A stretch of DNA of 64,000 nt, taken from the NCBI GenBank assembly GCA_965212195.1, contig CBDBUW010000010.1:806001-870000 (forward strand), in the 5' to 3' direction. The stretch is from JAJCYK01 sp965212195 (GTDB taxonomy: Bacteria; Bacteroidota; Bacteroidia; Cytophagales; Cyclobacteriaceae). Positions 17,183 to 26,283 of this stretch are shown in pieces (positions within the stretch are counted from its first letter, which is position 1; each line of letters starts with the position of its first letter). Made by a program: the position numbers and the translations under genes. The notes below the pieces were generated by a model. It had not been told where the DNA came from. It did no database searches and saw only the letters and a list, made by a program, of their open reading frames with translations.

Positions 17183-18214
17183 ATGAAACCCATACTAATC
17201 CTAAAGATCGGCACTGCCTCTATCACTAAGGAAAGCGGGGACCTGGATCAGGTGGCCATGGTAGACATTACCAGGCAGATCGCTTCCATTCACGATAAGT
17301 ACAACGTGATCATTGTATCGTCAGGTGCTGTAGGCAACGGCCGAAACTTTTTGAGTAATTATCAGGGCAGCATCATTGAGCGTAAAGCTGCGGCGGCCAT
17401 AGGCAACCCTTTATTGATCAACAAATACACGCAGTTTTTTGCCCCCTATGAAATCTGTATCGCCCAAAGCCTCTGTGAACGGCAACATTTTGCCCATCCC
17501 GCCCAATTCCAGCAATTGAAAGCCACCTTTGAGGAACTATGGAAAAATGGGATCATTCCCATCGCAAACGAAAATGATGTGGTAAGTAACTTGGAATTGA
17601 AATTTTCCGACAACGATGAATTGGCCACGCTGCTAGCAGTAGGTTTTGGAGCAGAGGTTATGCTGTTGGGCACCTCAGTAGATGGTGTATACGACCAACA
17701 GGATCGGGTAATTCCTCTTATTGAACAAATTGATGAAAGCATACTGGGGCTGGCCAGAGCGGAAAAAACCGATTTGGGTCTGGGGGGTATGAGTACTAAA
17801 CTGACCTTTGCCCGGCTAGCCACCAAAATGGGGATCAAAACCGTGATATTCAACAGTCGAAAGCGCGAAGCCATTTTAAAAGCCATACAGGGTGAGACAG
17901 GAACGGTTTGTAAACCCCAGCAAAGCAACTCCGAGGAAAGGATGAAGTGGCTGTTGAGCGGCAATATAGTTCGAGGTAAGCTACAGGTCGACCATGCTAC
18001 TTGCAAGGCCTTAAGAGAAAATCATGGCCTCAAACTAGAAGGAGTTAAGAAAATAATTGAGAACTTCGAGAGAGGAGAGGTTTTTGAAATACTCAATGGT
18101 GATCAGGCATCATTTGCGGTAGCCCGTGCTATGATCTCTTCCAAAGAGATACTGGAGAACCTGCACAATAAATCTTTCGAAATAGCTCCCAAAACTGAAA
18201 TCATATTATTATAA
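17183..18214 (+). CDS. proB: Glutamate 5-kinase
   Basis: A 343-residue amino acid kinase that phosphorylates glutamate to gamma-glutamyl phosphate, the first step of proline synthesis. The N-terminal ILKIGTASIT and VSSGAVGNGR motifs bind phosphate, PIANENDVVS and KFSDNDELA form the substrate region, and LGLGGMSTKL matches the conserved GTGGM-type loop. The C-terminal about 85 residues resemble a divergent PUA-like domain (KGLL-type start: MKWLLSGNIVRG). Feedback inhibition by proline is typical of the family. It is the first gene of proB-proA-proC. Confidence 0.93.
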   Translation: MKPILILKIGTASITKESGDLDQVAMVDITRQIASIHDKYNVIIVSSGAVGNGRNFLSNYQGSIIERKAAAAIGNPLLINKYTQFFAPYEICIAQSLCERQHFAHPAQFQQLKATFEELWKNGIIPIANENDVVSNLELKFSDNDELATLLAVGFGAEVMLLGTSVDGVYDQQDRVIPLIEQIDESILGLARAEKTDLGLGGMSTKLTFARLATKMGIKTVIFNSRKREAILKAIQGETGTVCKPQQSNSEERMKWLLSGNIVRGKLQVDHATCKALRENHGLKLEGVKKIIENFERGEVFEILNGDQASFAVARAMISSKEILENLHNKSFEIAPKTEIILL

Positions 18215-18263
18215 TTAATCTTAGTTAACCTTGGAAACCACTTCAGACACCGTCAGGCAGGAA

Positions 18264-19514
18264 ATGGAATCGATTATTCCCATTTTAGATAAAGTTCAAG
18301 AGGCCTCATTACAAATGCGGGCCCTGGGCGATCAGCAGAAAAAGGACATCCTTTACACGCTGGCTACTCTGGTCAAAGAGAACAGCGTAAACATCATTGA
18401 AGAGAACCAAAAGGACCTGGTGCGTATGGCCGACAGCGATCCTAAAAAGGACCGTCTGCTACTCAATCATGATCGCATTCAAGGATTAGTGGAATCTATT
18501 AATCAAGTAGCTAAACTTCCAGATCCTACTCAACAGGTTATCAGTATTTTAAAGAAAGAGAATGGCTTAACCGTTCAGAAAATCACCAGTCCCTTGGGAG
18601 TGGTTGGGCTGATCTACGAATCACGACCTAATGTCACTATCGATGTGGCGGCGCTATGCATTCGTTCCGGCAATGCCGGGGTAATGCGTGGTGGTTCCGA
18701 TGCCTATCATTCAAATAAGTATCTGGTATCCCTGATCCACCAGGCGCTGGAAAAGAACGGGGTCAATAAGGACGCCTTCGCCTTGCTTCCCACCAACCGC
18801 AAGTTTGTGAAAGAGATGCTGGAAGCCGACCAATACATTGATATTATTATTCCAAGAGGATCACAGGAGTTGATCGATTTTGTCAGGGCCAATTCTACCG
18901 TACCTACCATTGAAACCGGGGCCGGTGTTTGCCATACTTTCGTCAGTGCGTCAGCGGATCTCAACAAGGCAGCCGATATAGTGGTGAATGCAAAAGTATC
19001 CCGTCCTTCCGTTTGCAATGCTCTGGACACCATATTGGTGGATCGCTCGGTTGCGGCCCAATTCCTACCTATGATCATAGACGGTATGAACGAGTACCAA
19101 GTGCAGATCTATGCCGATGACTCGGCCTATGAAATTCTAGAAAAACATGATTTCCCCAGGATCAAAAGAGCCCAACCTGAGGATTTTGGAAGAGAGTTTT
19201 TGGATTACAAATGCTCTGTTAAAGTTGTGAATGATATGGACGAGGCGCTGGCGCACATCCGGAAGTTCTCATCCAAACATTCCGAAGCTATTATTTCCGA
19301 AGACTCCACGCAATGCGAAAATTTCTTGCAGACCGTGGATGCGGCGGCGGTATTTGCCAATGCTTCCACACGATTTACAGATGGAGCAGAATTTGGTTTA
19401 GGAGCTGAAATTGGGATCTCCACCCAAAAGCTACATGCCAGGGGTCCTTTTGCCCTGGAAAAGTTGACCACAGAAAAGTGGGTGGTCAGAGGCGACGGGC
19501 AAGTAAGGTGGTAA
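18264..19514 (+). CDS. proA: Gamma-glutamyl phosphate reductase
   Basis: Reduces gamma-glutamyl phosphate with NADPH to glutamate semialdehyde. It is 416 residues from the ATG at 18264, the normal ProA length. An upstream in-frame TTG at 18231 would add 11 residues but gives a worse family fit. Motifs: SPLGVVGLIYESRPN, ETGAGVCHTFV, and the catalytic Cys in VSRPSVCNALDT; the C-terminus GLGAEIGISTQKLHARGP is typical. It lies between proB and proC on one transcript, with 49- and 25-bp gaps. Confidence 0.95.
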   Translation: MESIIPILDKVQEASLQMRALGDQQKKDILYTLATLVKENSVNIIEENQKDLVRMADSDPKKDRLLLNHDRIQGLVESINQVAKLPDPTQQVISILKKENGLTVQKITSPLGVVGLIYESRPNVTIDVAALCIRSGNAGVMRGGSDAYHSNKYLVSLIHQALEKNGVNKDAFALLPTNRKFVKEMLEADQYIDIIIPRGSQELIDFVRANSTVPTIETGAGVCHTFVSASADLNKAADIVVNAKVSRPSVCNALDTILVDRSVAAQFLPMIIDGMNEYQVQIYADDSAYEILEKHDFPRIKRAQPEDFGREFLDYKCSVKVVNDMDEALAHIRKFSSKHSEAIISEDSTQCENFLQTVDAAAVFANASTRFTDGAEFGLGAEIGISTQKLHARGPFALEKLTTEKWVVRGDGQVRW

Positions 19515-19539
19515 AGTTTTAAAAATTAAGCGCATACAG

Positions 19540-20340
19540 ATGAGCAATAAAGTAGCAATTATTGGTGGAGGTAATCTGGGGTCTTCCATTACGGAAGGGC
19601 TAATTAAGGATCATTTCTTAAAGCCTGAAAATATTACCGTCACCCGTAGAAAAGTGGAATTGATCAGTCACCTGGCTGATAAAGGAGTCCGCACCATAAA
19701 AAGCAATTCGCAAGCGGTTAAGGACAGCGATATCGTGATCTTGGCCATTAAGCCTAAGCAAACTCTGGAAATCCTGGAGGAGATCAATGATTCATTAGAT
19801 GCCAGCCGGCATATTTTGATCTCAGTAGTGACGGGTATCAGTATTAAAACCATGGGTGAAATTGTGGGCAAGGATCTTACCATTTTCAGGGTAATGCCCA
19901 ATACCGCCATTGCCATTCAAGAATCTATGTCATGTATTTCCGCCCATAATGCTACGCCGGAACAGGTGGATCATATTGTGAACTTATTTGAAAAATTGGG
20001 TAAGGTGGCAGTAATTGATGAGGAGCTGATGGAAGCCTCAACGGTTTTGGGTGCCTGCGGTATTGCCTTTGCTTTGCGTTTTATCCGAGCAGCTATTCAA
20101 GGGGGCATTGAAATAGGTTTCGATTCCAAAACGGCTGAACTTATTGCCGCTCAAACCGTAAAGGGCGCTGCCTCCCTGCTTTTCGAAAGAAGGCGTCACC
20201 CTGAACGGGAAATTGATATGGTAACCACTCCCCAAGGATGTACTATTGCAGGTTTGAATGAAATGGAGCATCAAGGGTTTAGCTCTTCCCTTATTAAGGG
20301 AGTAGTAACTTCCTACAAAAAAATCGGCAATAACTTATAG
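19540..20340 (+). CDS. proC: Pyrroline-5-carboxylate reductase
   Basis: The last step of proline synthesis: NAD(P)H reduction of pyrroline-5-carboxylate. A 266-residue protein with an N-terminal Rossmann motif (VAIIGGGNLGSSI), FRVMPNTAIAI in the middle, and the C-terminal TTPQGCTIAGLNEME signature. Its stop codon overlaps the end of the convergent phosphopantetheinyl transferase gene by 6 bp, so the two transcripts meet without a visible terminator. Confidence 0.95.
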   Translation: MSNKVAIIGGGNLGSSITEGLIKDHFLKPENITVTRRKVELISHLADKGVRTIKSNSQAVKDSDIVILAIKPKQTLEILEEINDSLDASRHILISVVTGISIKTMGEIVGKDLTIFRVMPNTAIAIQESMSCISAHNATPEQVDHIVNLFEKLGKVAVIDEELMEASTVLGACGIAFALRFIRAAIQGGIEIGFDSKTAELIAAQTVKGAASLLFERRRHPEREIDMVTTPQGCTIAGLNEMEHQGFSSSLIKGVVTSYKKIGNNL

Positions 20341-20997
20341 CCAGCGATTCCACAGTTCCTGGGGATTTACTGCACTGACCTTGACTCCCTCTGGGGGTAT
20401 ATCTCCGGCCACAGCGCTGCAATATTGGTCTCCCACAGATAACAGCTGATACCGCCATTGTTGGCTTTCATATTGCACTTGTCTTCTGTCTATGAAAATA
20501 TCTGCCAGCCTCATCTGCAGTCCACGGCCATCGGCCTTTATTATGCTTTCCTTAATAGCCCAATACTGAAAGAATTTCCGAAGAGGTTCGTCGGCATCAA
20601 ATATGGTCTGCCATTGCTGGTCGTTCATGGTCCTTTTAAATTTTGAAAGTTTCACGTCCCTTATTCTTTCAACATCCGCACCCACTGATCCTTGATTGGT
20701 GAGGGCACAAATGATCATGCTGCCGGAATGGGAGATGTTAAAATCCCCGGGGATATCCTCTAATTGCGGTCTTCTATGGCGGTCGTAGCTTATGCTGGCA
20801 TGAACGTCCCGCCAATCAAAACCCCTAGCTTCAAAGGCCCGGAACAATAACAATCGACCTAAGATATGCCGCTGCTGATCTGCATCAAACCTGTATTTGG
20901 CAGCTCCATGACGCAAGGGCTGGGGCAAAGCTTGCATCATACGGGACCAATGATCGGCGGAAAATGATGAATCTAGTATGGTGGTTACTACTTCCAA
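20335..20997 (-). CDS. 4'-phosphopantetheinyl transferase (Sfp type)
   Basis: A 220-residue Sfp-type enzyme that moves phosphopantetheine from CoA onto a Ser of carrier proteins. Motifs: FNISHSG near residue 88, VGADVERI (Mg-binding Asp/Glu pair, around 107-113) and WAIKESIIKADGRGL (around 145-159). Sfp types usually serve secondary-metabolite carriers rather than only fatty acid ACP. It is therefore a candidate activator of the two free carrier proteins at 42868 and 61307, an inference from shared location. It stands alone, convergent with proC. Confidence 0.9.
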   Translation of the reverse strand: MEVVTTILDSSFSADHWSRMMQALPQPLRHGAAKYRFDADQQRHILGRLLLFRAFEARGFDWRDVHASISYDRHRRPQLEDIPGDFNISHSGSMIICALTNQGSVGADVERIRDVKLSKFKRTMNDQQWQTIFDADEPLRKFFQYWAIKESIIKADGRGLQMRLADIFIDRRQVQYESQQWRYQLLSVGDQYCSAVAGDIPPEGVKVSAVNPQELWNRWL

Positions 20998-21397
20998 ATC
21001 TGGTTAATTACCGGATATTAAGGCCTATTTGGTGCTTAAGTATTTGGTTAGACTGCCGCTTTACATAGATGGGTCAGTGCTAACCACCTAAACTTAATTC
21101 AATTAGAAAATATATTAACAGTTCTTCAGGTTACTTTATCCGTTAAAAATTATAAAATTCAAATATTAATTGTAATTTTATAAATTTACCGGACCTATAG
21201 CAGGACCATTGGAAGACACAAATTTAGTAGTTCATGGCCTTTTTTGAGGTATTTTCTTGGAAGTTGGCAATTTGTTTAATTTGCTAGCTGAGTAAAGTAA
21301 AATATACCTTATTTTTACCATTATAGAGATCACATTTCGACGACATAGATTTTTTAAGGAATCATATGACATTCACTAATCAAAAAACCCTATCAAC
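20998..21397. other. Intergenic region before the exopolysaccharide genes
   Basis: 400 bp, very AT-rich, between the divergent phosphopantetheinyl transferase and export genes. It must hold promoters for both directions, but no full TTTG-N19-TAnnTTTG match is seen. The nearest are a lone TAAATTTG on the minus strand (21226-21219) and a near-miss TAATTTG around 21278. No small gene or hairpin is evident. Confidence 0.4.
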
Positions 21398-22189
21398 TTG
21401 CAACCTCTAAAGAGCATTCTATATCTATTTGCAGCAGTTGTAATTCTGGCCTCTGCCTGTTCGCCTGCCAAGAATCATACCTACTTGAACCCAGACAAGA
21501 GTTATAAATATGATCTTGACAACAATCTTGATCTAAAAGCATTTGCTGAAACCAAGCATGATTACACCTTACAATCCGGAGATATCATTTCAATTGATAT
21601 TTCAAGTTTAACTCCTAACGAATATGATTTCTTCTCGGCCAGTGAAAATGAATTAGGTAATCAAATTGACCCTTTATTGTCTGGGTATCTAGTAGATCAG
21701 CAGGGTCAAATAGTTTTACCCCATATCGGGTCTGTATCAGTTTCAGGATTGACCGTGCGTCAAACCCAGGAGGCTATTTCAAAAATAGTGTCTGAATATC
21801 TGGATAGTCCCCAGGTTTATGTAAGATTAATCAGCTTTCACTATACGTTGTTAGGGGAGGTTGAGGACCAAGGTAAATATAGCATATACGAAGACCAGAT
21901 TAATATATTAGAGGCCCTGGGATCAGGAGGTGGTCTTACGGAATATGCGGATTTTACAAACGTAAGAGTTATGCGTTCTGAAAATGGAGTCACCAAAGTA
22001 ATCAACTTAAACTTGTTAAGCGAAAAGTTACCTACCTCGGATTACTATTACCTCCAGCCCAATGATATTGTGATCGTAGGGCAATTAAAAACCAAAAATT
22101 TCAGAAGAAACTCATCATCAAATATTGGATTAATTTTGTCAGGTATAGCTACTATAGCTACCGTCTTTATCGCATTTGACAGATTGTAG
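21398..22189 (+). CDS. Polysaccharide export outer-membrane lipoprotein (Wza-like)
   Basis: A 263-residue protein with a lipoprotein signal (ILASACSP lipobox, Cys21). A Poly_export domain runs from about residue 55 (YTLQSGDIISIDIS) through GYLVDQQGQIVLPHIGSVSV, followed by an SLBB-type segment (LLGEVEDQGKYSIYE, about residue 148) and a C-terminal hydrophobic helix. It would form the outer-membrane channel for the exported glycan. The start is a TTG at 21398; the ATG at 21366 is out of frame. The next gene, the tyrosine autokinase, is its usual partner. Confidence 0.9.
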   Translation: MQPLKSILYLFAAVVILASACSPAKNHTYLNPDKSYKYDLDNNLDLKAFAETKHDYTLQSGDIISIDISSLTPNEYDFFSASENELGNQIDPLLSGYLVDQQGQIVLPHIGSVSVSGLTVRQTQEAISKIVSEYLDSPQVYVRLISFHYTLLGEVEDQGKYSIYEDQINILEALGSGGGLTEYADFTNVRVMRSENGVTKVINLNLLSEKLPTSDYYYLQPNDIVIVGQLKTKNFRRNSSSNIGLILSGIATIATVFIAFDRL

Positions 22190-22211
22190 AAATTAAGGGA
22201 AGCTCACTACT

Positions 22212-24626
22212 ATGGAAAGGTGGAAATTTGACAATCAAGAAGATCTTGAATCCCAAGAGGACGTTTTTGATCTACGGAAAGTCGTAGGCAAACTACTGGA
22301 TAATTGGGTTTTAATCTTGTCGTGCTTAGTGGTTGCATTGGTAATCGCTTTTTTGGTAAATAGGTATACCACGCCTATTTACATCATTTCATCGAATTTG
22401 TTGGTCAAGTCGGAAAAGGAAGTTACCAATGCGGTTTCAGATTTACTATTCGACGATGAATTCTTCGGAAGGAACTCTACCAATATCGATAACGAAGCGG
22501 CTCTTTTAAAATCGTACAAGTTAATTAGGGCCACTTTAGAAGATCTGGGTTTCAACGTGTCTTATTTTACTGAAGGGGATGTAAAAGATGATGAACTTTA
22601 CAAGAAGACTCCCATTTTTGTGACTGTGGATCCAAATTCCACTAATACGCCCTACGGTGTTCCCATTAAATGTGTTATGGTGGACTCCGCGGGTTATTAC
22701 TTAGAAAGCAAGGAAGAAACGGGATTCTTAGAAAAGTTGATGGCACAATTAAATGTTAAGGATGTAAAAGAAACCCCTATCAACAAAACCAAACGCTTCA
22801 CTTTCGGACAGCCAGTTGATTTGAATGGATTCAAGTTCGTGATCAATAGAAATTCCGCCATTAAAAAAAAGTATCCGGAGATATTCTTTAAGGTGGATAA
22901 TTATCAATCCATGACCAAGAAATACCGTGGTAAAATTCAAACGGAACCCTATTCCATAGAGTCATCCATACTAACGGTTTCCATGGAAGGCAGCGTCCCC
23001 GAGAAGGTGATTGATTTTATCAACCGACTTATTGATAATTTTGTAATCACAGAACTGGAAAGGAAAAACTACAACGCATCCAAAACCATTGAATTCATTG
23101 ATCGACAGGTCAAGTTCACCGGTGATTCCTTAACCTCCATAGAAAAACGTTTGGAACGCTTTAAAGAAAGCAATACCGCTATCGATTTAACGGAGAAAGG
23201 CACGCGACTTAATAGCCAAATTAACTCCTTACTCTCGGAACGAGCCTCCTTAAGTCTGAATTTAAAATATTTGAATGACCTCAGGGATTATATCAACAAC
23301 AACAACCTGGATCAGATTATTCCACCCTCATCCCTGGGTTTGGATGAACCGACTTTGAACACTTTAGTGCAGCAATTAATGAACCTGCAAAGTGAAATCA
23401 AGATAATGGAATCCGATAGAAATCTTGAAAACCCGCTTATCAGACTTAACAGGCAAAAAATAAACAGTTTAAAAAACAGTATCCTGGATAACATTAATAG
23501 TCTGGAGGTTACCACTAATTTCAGGTTAAATGATGTTTCCGGCAGAATGGCCGGTGTACAATCTTCGCTGAGAAACCTTCCAGCCGCGGAAAGAGAATTA
23601 GTAAATATTCAGCGTACCAAAGATATTAGTGAAGAATTGTATTTGTTCCTCATGCAAAAGAAAGCCGAGGCTGGTATCGCTAAAGCCACGAACACCGTTG
23701 ACTATCGCATAATCGATGCTGCTACCGTGAAAGGCGTAGCACCTGTGAAGCCCAGTCCCATCTTGAACTACATGGTGGCCATTGCACTGGGTCTGGCTTT
23801 CCCTACCATCATTATCTTCCTAAACACATTGATTAATAATAAAGTCACCTCCTCCGACGAGTTGAATAAGCTAAGCACCATCCCTCTGTTAGGATCCGTG
23901 GCTCATAACAAATACAACCGCAAGAGCAATAATCTGATTACCGTGGAAAATCCTAAGTCGGCTATTTCAGAATCGTTTAGGACCATCAGATCCAATCTCA
24001 GATATCTTTCCAATGGTGTGGCCAAATGCCGGACTTTTCTGATCACCTCCTCCATCAGCGGGGAAGGCAAGTCATTTTGTGCCAATAATTTGGCGTATAT
24101 ATTTTCAAACTTCGGCAAAAAAGTGTTGCTGGTAAATGCTGACATGAGAAAGCACTACTCCTATGAGGCTTTCGGATTAGAGGCTGAATTGGGCTTAAGC
24201 GACTTTCTGGCGGGTATAGCTTCCAAGGATCAGGTGATTCGAAACACCAAATTCAGAAATTTGCAGATAATAACTTCTGGAGGAATTCCTCCAAATCCCT
24301 CGGAGCTGTTGATCAGTGGCAAATTGGATGCCTTATTAGACGAAGCCAAAAAGGAGTTTGACTACATTATTTTAGACACCCCTCCCATTGGGCTGTTAGC
24401 TGACAGTATCGAACTAATGAGATGCTCAGATGTAAATCTATACGTTGTTCGTCAAAATTATACCCTTAAAAGTCACATAAACGACGCCAATGAGGTTTAC
24501 CAAACTCATAAGGCCAAAAACATGGCGCTTTTGCTCAATGACGTTAACTATAAAAAGTTAAAGTACGGATATGGGTACTACTCTGAAGATGTTGAGGTAT
24601 CCTGGTGGAAAGGCATTTTCAAGTAA
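22212..24626 (+). CDS. Polysaccharide co-polymerase/tyrosine autokinase (Wzc-like)
   Basis: An 804-residue fusion of a Wzz-type chain-length domain and a BY-kinase. The first membrane helix is at about 31-50, a long coiled-coil periplasmic region follows to about 510, then the second helix (VAIALGLAFPTIIIF). The cytoplasmic kinase has Walker A (SISGEGKSF, around 612), A' (VLLVNADMR, around 639) and B (YIILDTPP, around 718) motifs, and a Tyr-rich tail (YKKLKYGYGYYSED) for autophosphorylation. It controls polymer length and export with the Wza-like protein 22 bp upstream. Confidence 0.94.
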   Translation: MERWKFDNQEDLESQEDVFDLRKVVGKLLDNWVLILSCLVVALVIAFLVNRYTTPIYIISSNLLVKSEKEVTNAVSDLLFDDEFFGRNSTNIDNEAALLKSYKLIRATLEDLGFNVSYFTEGDVKDDELYKKTPIFVTVDPNSTNTPYGVPIKCVMVDSAGYYLESKEETGFLEKLMAQLNVKDVKETPINKTKRFTFGQPVDLNGFKFVINRNSAIKKKYPEIFFKVDNYQSMTKKYRGKIQTEPYSIESSILTVSMEGSVPEKVIDFINRLIDNFVITELERKNYNASKTIEFIDRQVKFTGDSLTSIEKRLERFKESNTAIDLTEKGTRLNSQINSLLSERASLSLNLKYLNDLRDYINNNNLDQIIPPSSLGLDEPTLNTLVQQLMNLQSEIKIMESDRNLENPLIRLNRQKINSLKNSILDNINSLEVTTNFRLNDVSGRMAGVQSSLRNLPAAERELVNIQRTKDISEELYLFLMQKKAEAGIAKATNTVDYRIIDAATVKGVAPVKPSPILNYMVAIALGLAFPTIIIFLNTLINNKVTSSDELNKLSTIPLLGSVAHNKYNRKSNNLITVENPKSAISESFRTIRSNLRYLSNGVAKCRTFLITSSISGEGKSFCANNLAYIFSNFGKKVLLVNADMRKHYSYEAFGLEAELGLSDFLAGIASKDQVIRNTKFRNLQIITSGGIPPNPSELLISGKLDALLDEAKKEFDYIILDTPPIGLLADSIELMRCSDVNLYVVRQNYTLKSHINDANEVYQTHKAKNMALLLNDVNYKKLKYGYGYYSEDVEVSWWKGIFK

Positions 24627-24691
24627 TCACCTCAAAACCTTTACGCCAAACCAAATCCACTTGCATTATGCACCACCAATTTTAAGGATTA

Positions 24692-26140
24692 ATGCAGACC
24701 ATCAGCCTTCCTAAAAAACAAAAAAAAGTAGCTTCTCCATCCCAGGTGATGGATCTGGTCAAACATGGGCTGCTTTATTGGATGACCTGGGCGGCGGTTT
24801 ATCTGGAGACGCCTTTGCCATTCAGGATTGTGGTGCTGCTGGTACTGGTGGGCTTTCAGCTGAGATCCTACCGGGATTGTACGTATATCATGCTGCTGGC
24901 AATATTTATTCCTTATATAGGGGACTTACTGGGGGAAGGTGGCATTAGTGGTTTAAAACCTCCCAGGGTGTTGTTCTTACCTTACTTGTATTATAGTCTA
25001 AAAATTCCCCCCAAGCGGAAGTTGCGCATGGATAAAACCATGTTCTACTTTTTTGTTATTTCAATTGTCAGTCTAAAGATCACTTCTGACCTGTTAAATA
25101 TCGTTCAGGACGTGCCCCTATCTTACGGTCAAACAGAAGCGATTAGCGTTAAGAACATGATAGCCTCCTACTATGATATGGTTATCATCGTGTGTTTCCT
25201 ATACTTTGTTTTTACTCGTTTTAGTTTTCAAGAGATCAGCAAACTGTTTAATATGCTGCTGGTATTTGCCTTCCTGGAAGCCATTTGCCTGTTGTTCTTA
25301 GTAGCTAAGAACCCGGAAATGGTATTTAGTGTGGATACCTTTGCCAGAGGCGGTGACAAAGGTGACTTTGATGTTATGTACCTTTGGAGAAACCAATACT
25401 TTGGACATAAGAATGACTGGGGAATGATGCTGGTGTTTATACTATACGCCACCGTGAGCCGTTTATTCACCCAAAACAAAAACAAGACCTGGTATATGTT
25501 GGTGGCCTTCTTTGCTTTAGCCGCTATTCTAATCTCACTTTCGCGGCAAGCCGTGGCATGGACGGTCTTGGGGGCCATTATAATCGCTGTTTCCAAACGG
25601 AACGCTAAGTTCATTCTGGGTTTTATAGCGATTATTATGATCGTCTTAATTACCCAGCCAAAATTCCTTATGGACCGCATGAACTCCATGGTTACGGCCA
25701 GTACTGCGGAAGAATTCCAGGCCCTTAACCGCAAAGTTTCTGACTTGGCTATAAACCAGGCTGCCAGTAATTTGCAAATAGTACCCCGTATGTTTTATGT
25801 GGAGTGGGAGTATAACTATTCGGAGGGGTTCTGGAACGGTATGCTTCATCAACAGGGAGTATTAGGGCTGATATTTCATGTAATTCTATACATGTATCTT
25901 TTCTTCAGATTCTTAAAGTACTACAGATCCAAGAATGCCAAGTTAAGCGAGTTCGGCCTGCTAGGCCTGATCTTTATCTTTTTTATGTTCTTTGCTTCTT
26001 TCAATCGTCGGTCTACCCATCTGTTGCATTATCAAGGGGATTTTACTCAAATTAACTTTGTGGTCCTTTTTGTGTTTTTGTATATAGAATTGGTTTATTA
26101 CGGTTTTCGCAACCGCCTTTTTAATTACGAAAAACTGTAA
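24692..26140 (+). CDS. Polymerase/ligase-type membrane protein (Wzy-like)
   Basis: A 482-residue protein with about ten to twelve membrane helices and a large periplasmic loop (around residues 340-390), the shape of O-antigen polymerases and ligases. Alternating RxSRQAVAW-like and Arg-rich loop sequences (LISLSRQAVAW; NRRSTHLLHY) fit this family, though identity in these proteins is always low. Its place after the Wza/Wzc-like genes supports a role as polymerase of the repeat unit. A terminator follows at 26235. Confidence 0.8.
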   Translation: MQTISLPKKQKKVASPSQVMDLVKHGLLYWMTWAAVYLETPLPFRIVVLLVLVGFQLRSYRDCTYIMLLAIFIPYIGDLLGEGGISGLKPPRVLFLPYLYYSLKIPPKRKLRMDKTMFYFFVISIVSLKITSDLLNIVQDVPLSYGQTEAISVKNMIASYYDMVIIVCFLYFVFTRFSFQEISKLFNMLLVFAFLEAICLLFLVAKNPEMVFSVDTFARGGDKGDFDVMYLWRNQYFGHKNDWGMMLVFILYATVSRLFTQNKNKTWYMLVAFFALAAILISLSRQAVAWTVLGAIIIAVSKRNAKFILGFIAIIMIVLITQPKFLMDRMNSMVTASTAEEFQALNRKVSDLAINQAASNLQIVPRMFYVEWEYNYSEGFWNGMLHQQGVLGLIFHVILYMYLFFRFLKYYRSKNAKLSEFGLLGLIFIFFMFFASFNRRSTHLLHYQGDFTQINFVVLFVFLYIELVYYGFRNRLFNYEKL

Positions 26141-26217
26141 GCTCGCGAGGTCTTATCAAACTATACCTTTGTGTCCAGGAGCATCTTATCAGTACCACTT
26201 GTTACATAGAAGAACAC

Positions 26218-26234
26218 TTGTTGTTAAACAACAA
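26218..26234. repeat. Inverted repeat abutting the terminator
   Basis: TTGTTGTT-A-AACAACAA is a 17-bp perfect inverted repeat with a one-base centre, ending exactly where the terminator palindrome begins. It could fold as a second small hairpin or be a protein site; its function is unknown. Confidence 0.5.
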
Positions 26235-26262
26235 AAAAAGCCCCGAATATTCGGGGCTTTTT
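26235..26262. terminator. Bidirectional rho-independent terminator
   Basis: A 28-bp perfect palindrome: five A, GCCCCGAAT, its complement ATTCGGGGC, five T. The GC-rich stem flanked by A and T runs works in both directions. It separates the convergent polymerase gene (ending 26140) and the beta-helix gene (ending 26284). Confidence 0.93.
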
Positions 26263-26283
26263 AATTCTATTGAGGAGTGTGCC

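Noticed and set aside
17446..18006. 186-codon minus-strand open frame
   Set aside because: Entirely inside proB on the opposite strand; no recognisable domain.
17183..20340. proB-proA-proC as a dedicated part of the carrier module
   Set aside because: These are standard housekeeping proline genes 38 kb away and separated by many operons; only a weak contextual link.
25228..25734. 168-codon minus-strand open frame
   Set aside because: Antisense to the polymerase-like gene; no signal or domain.
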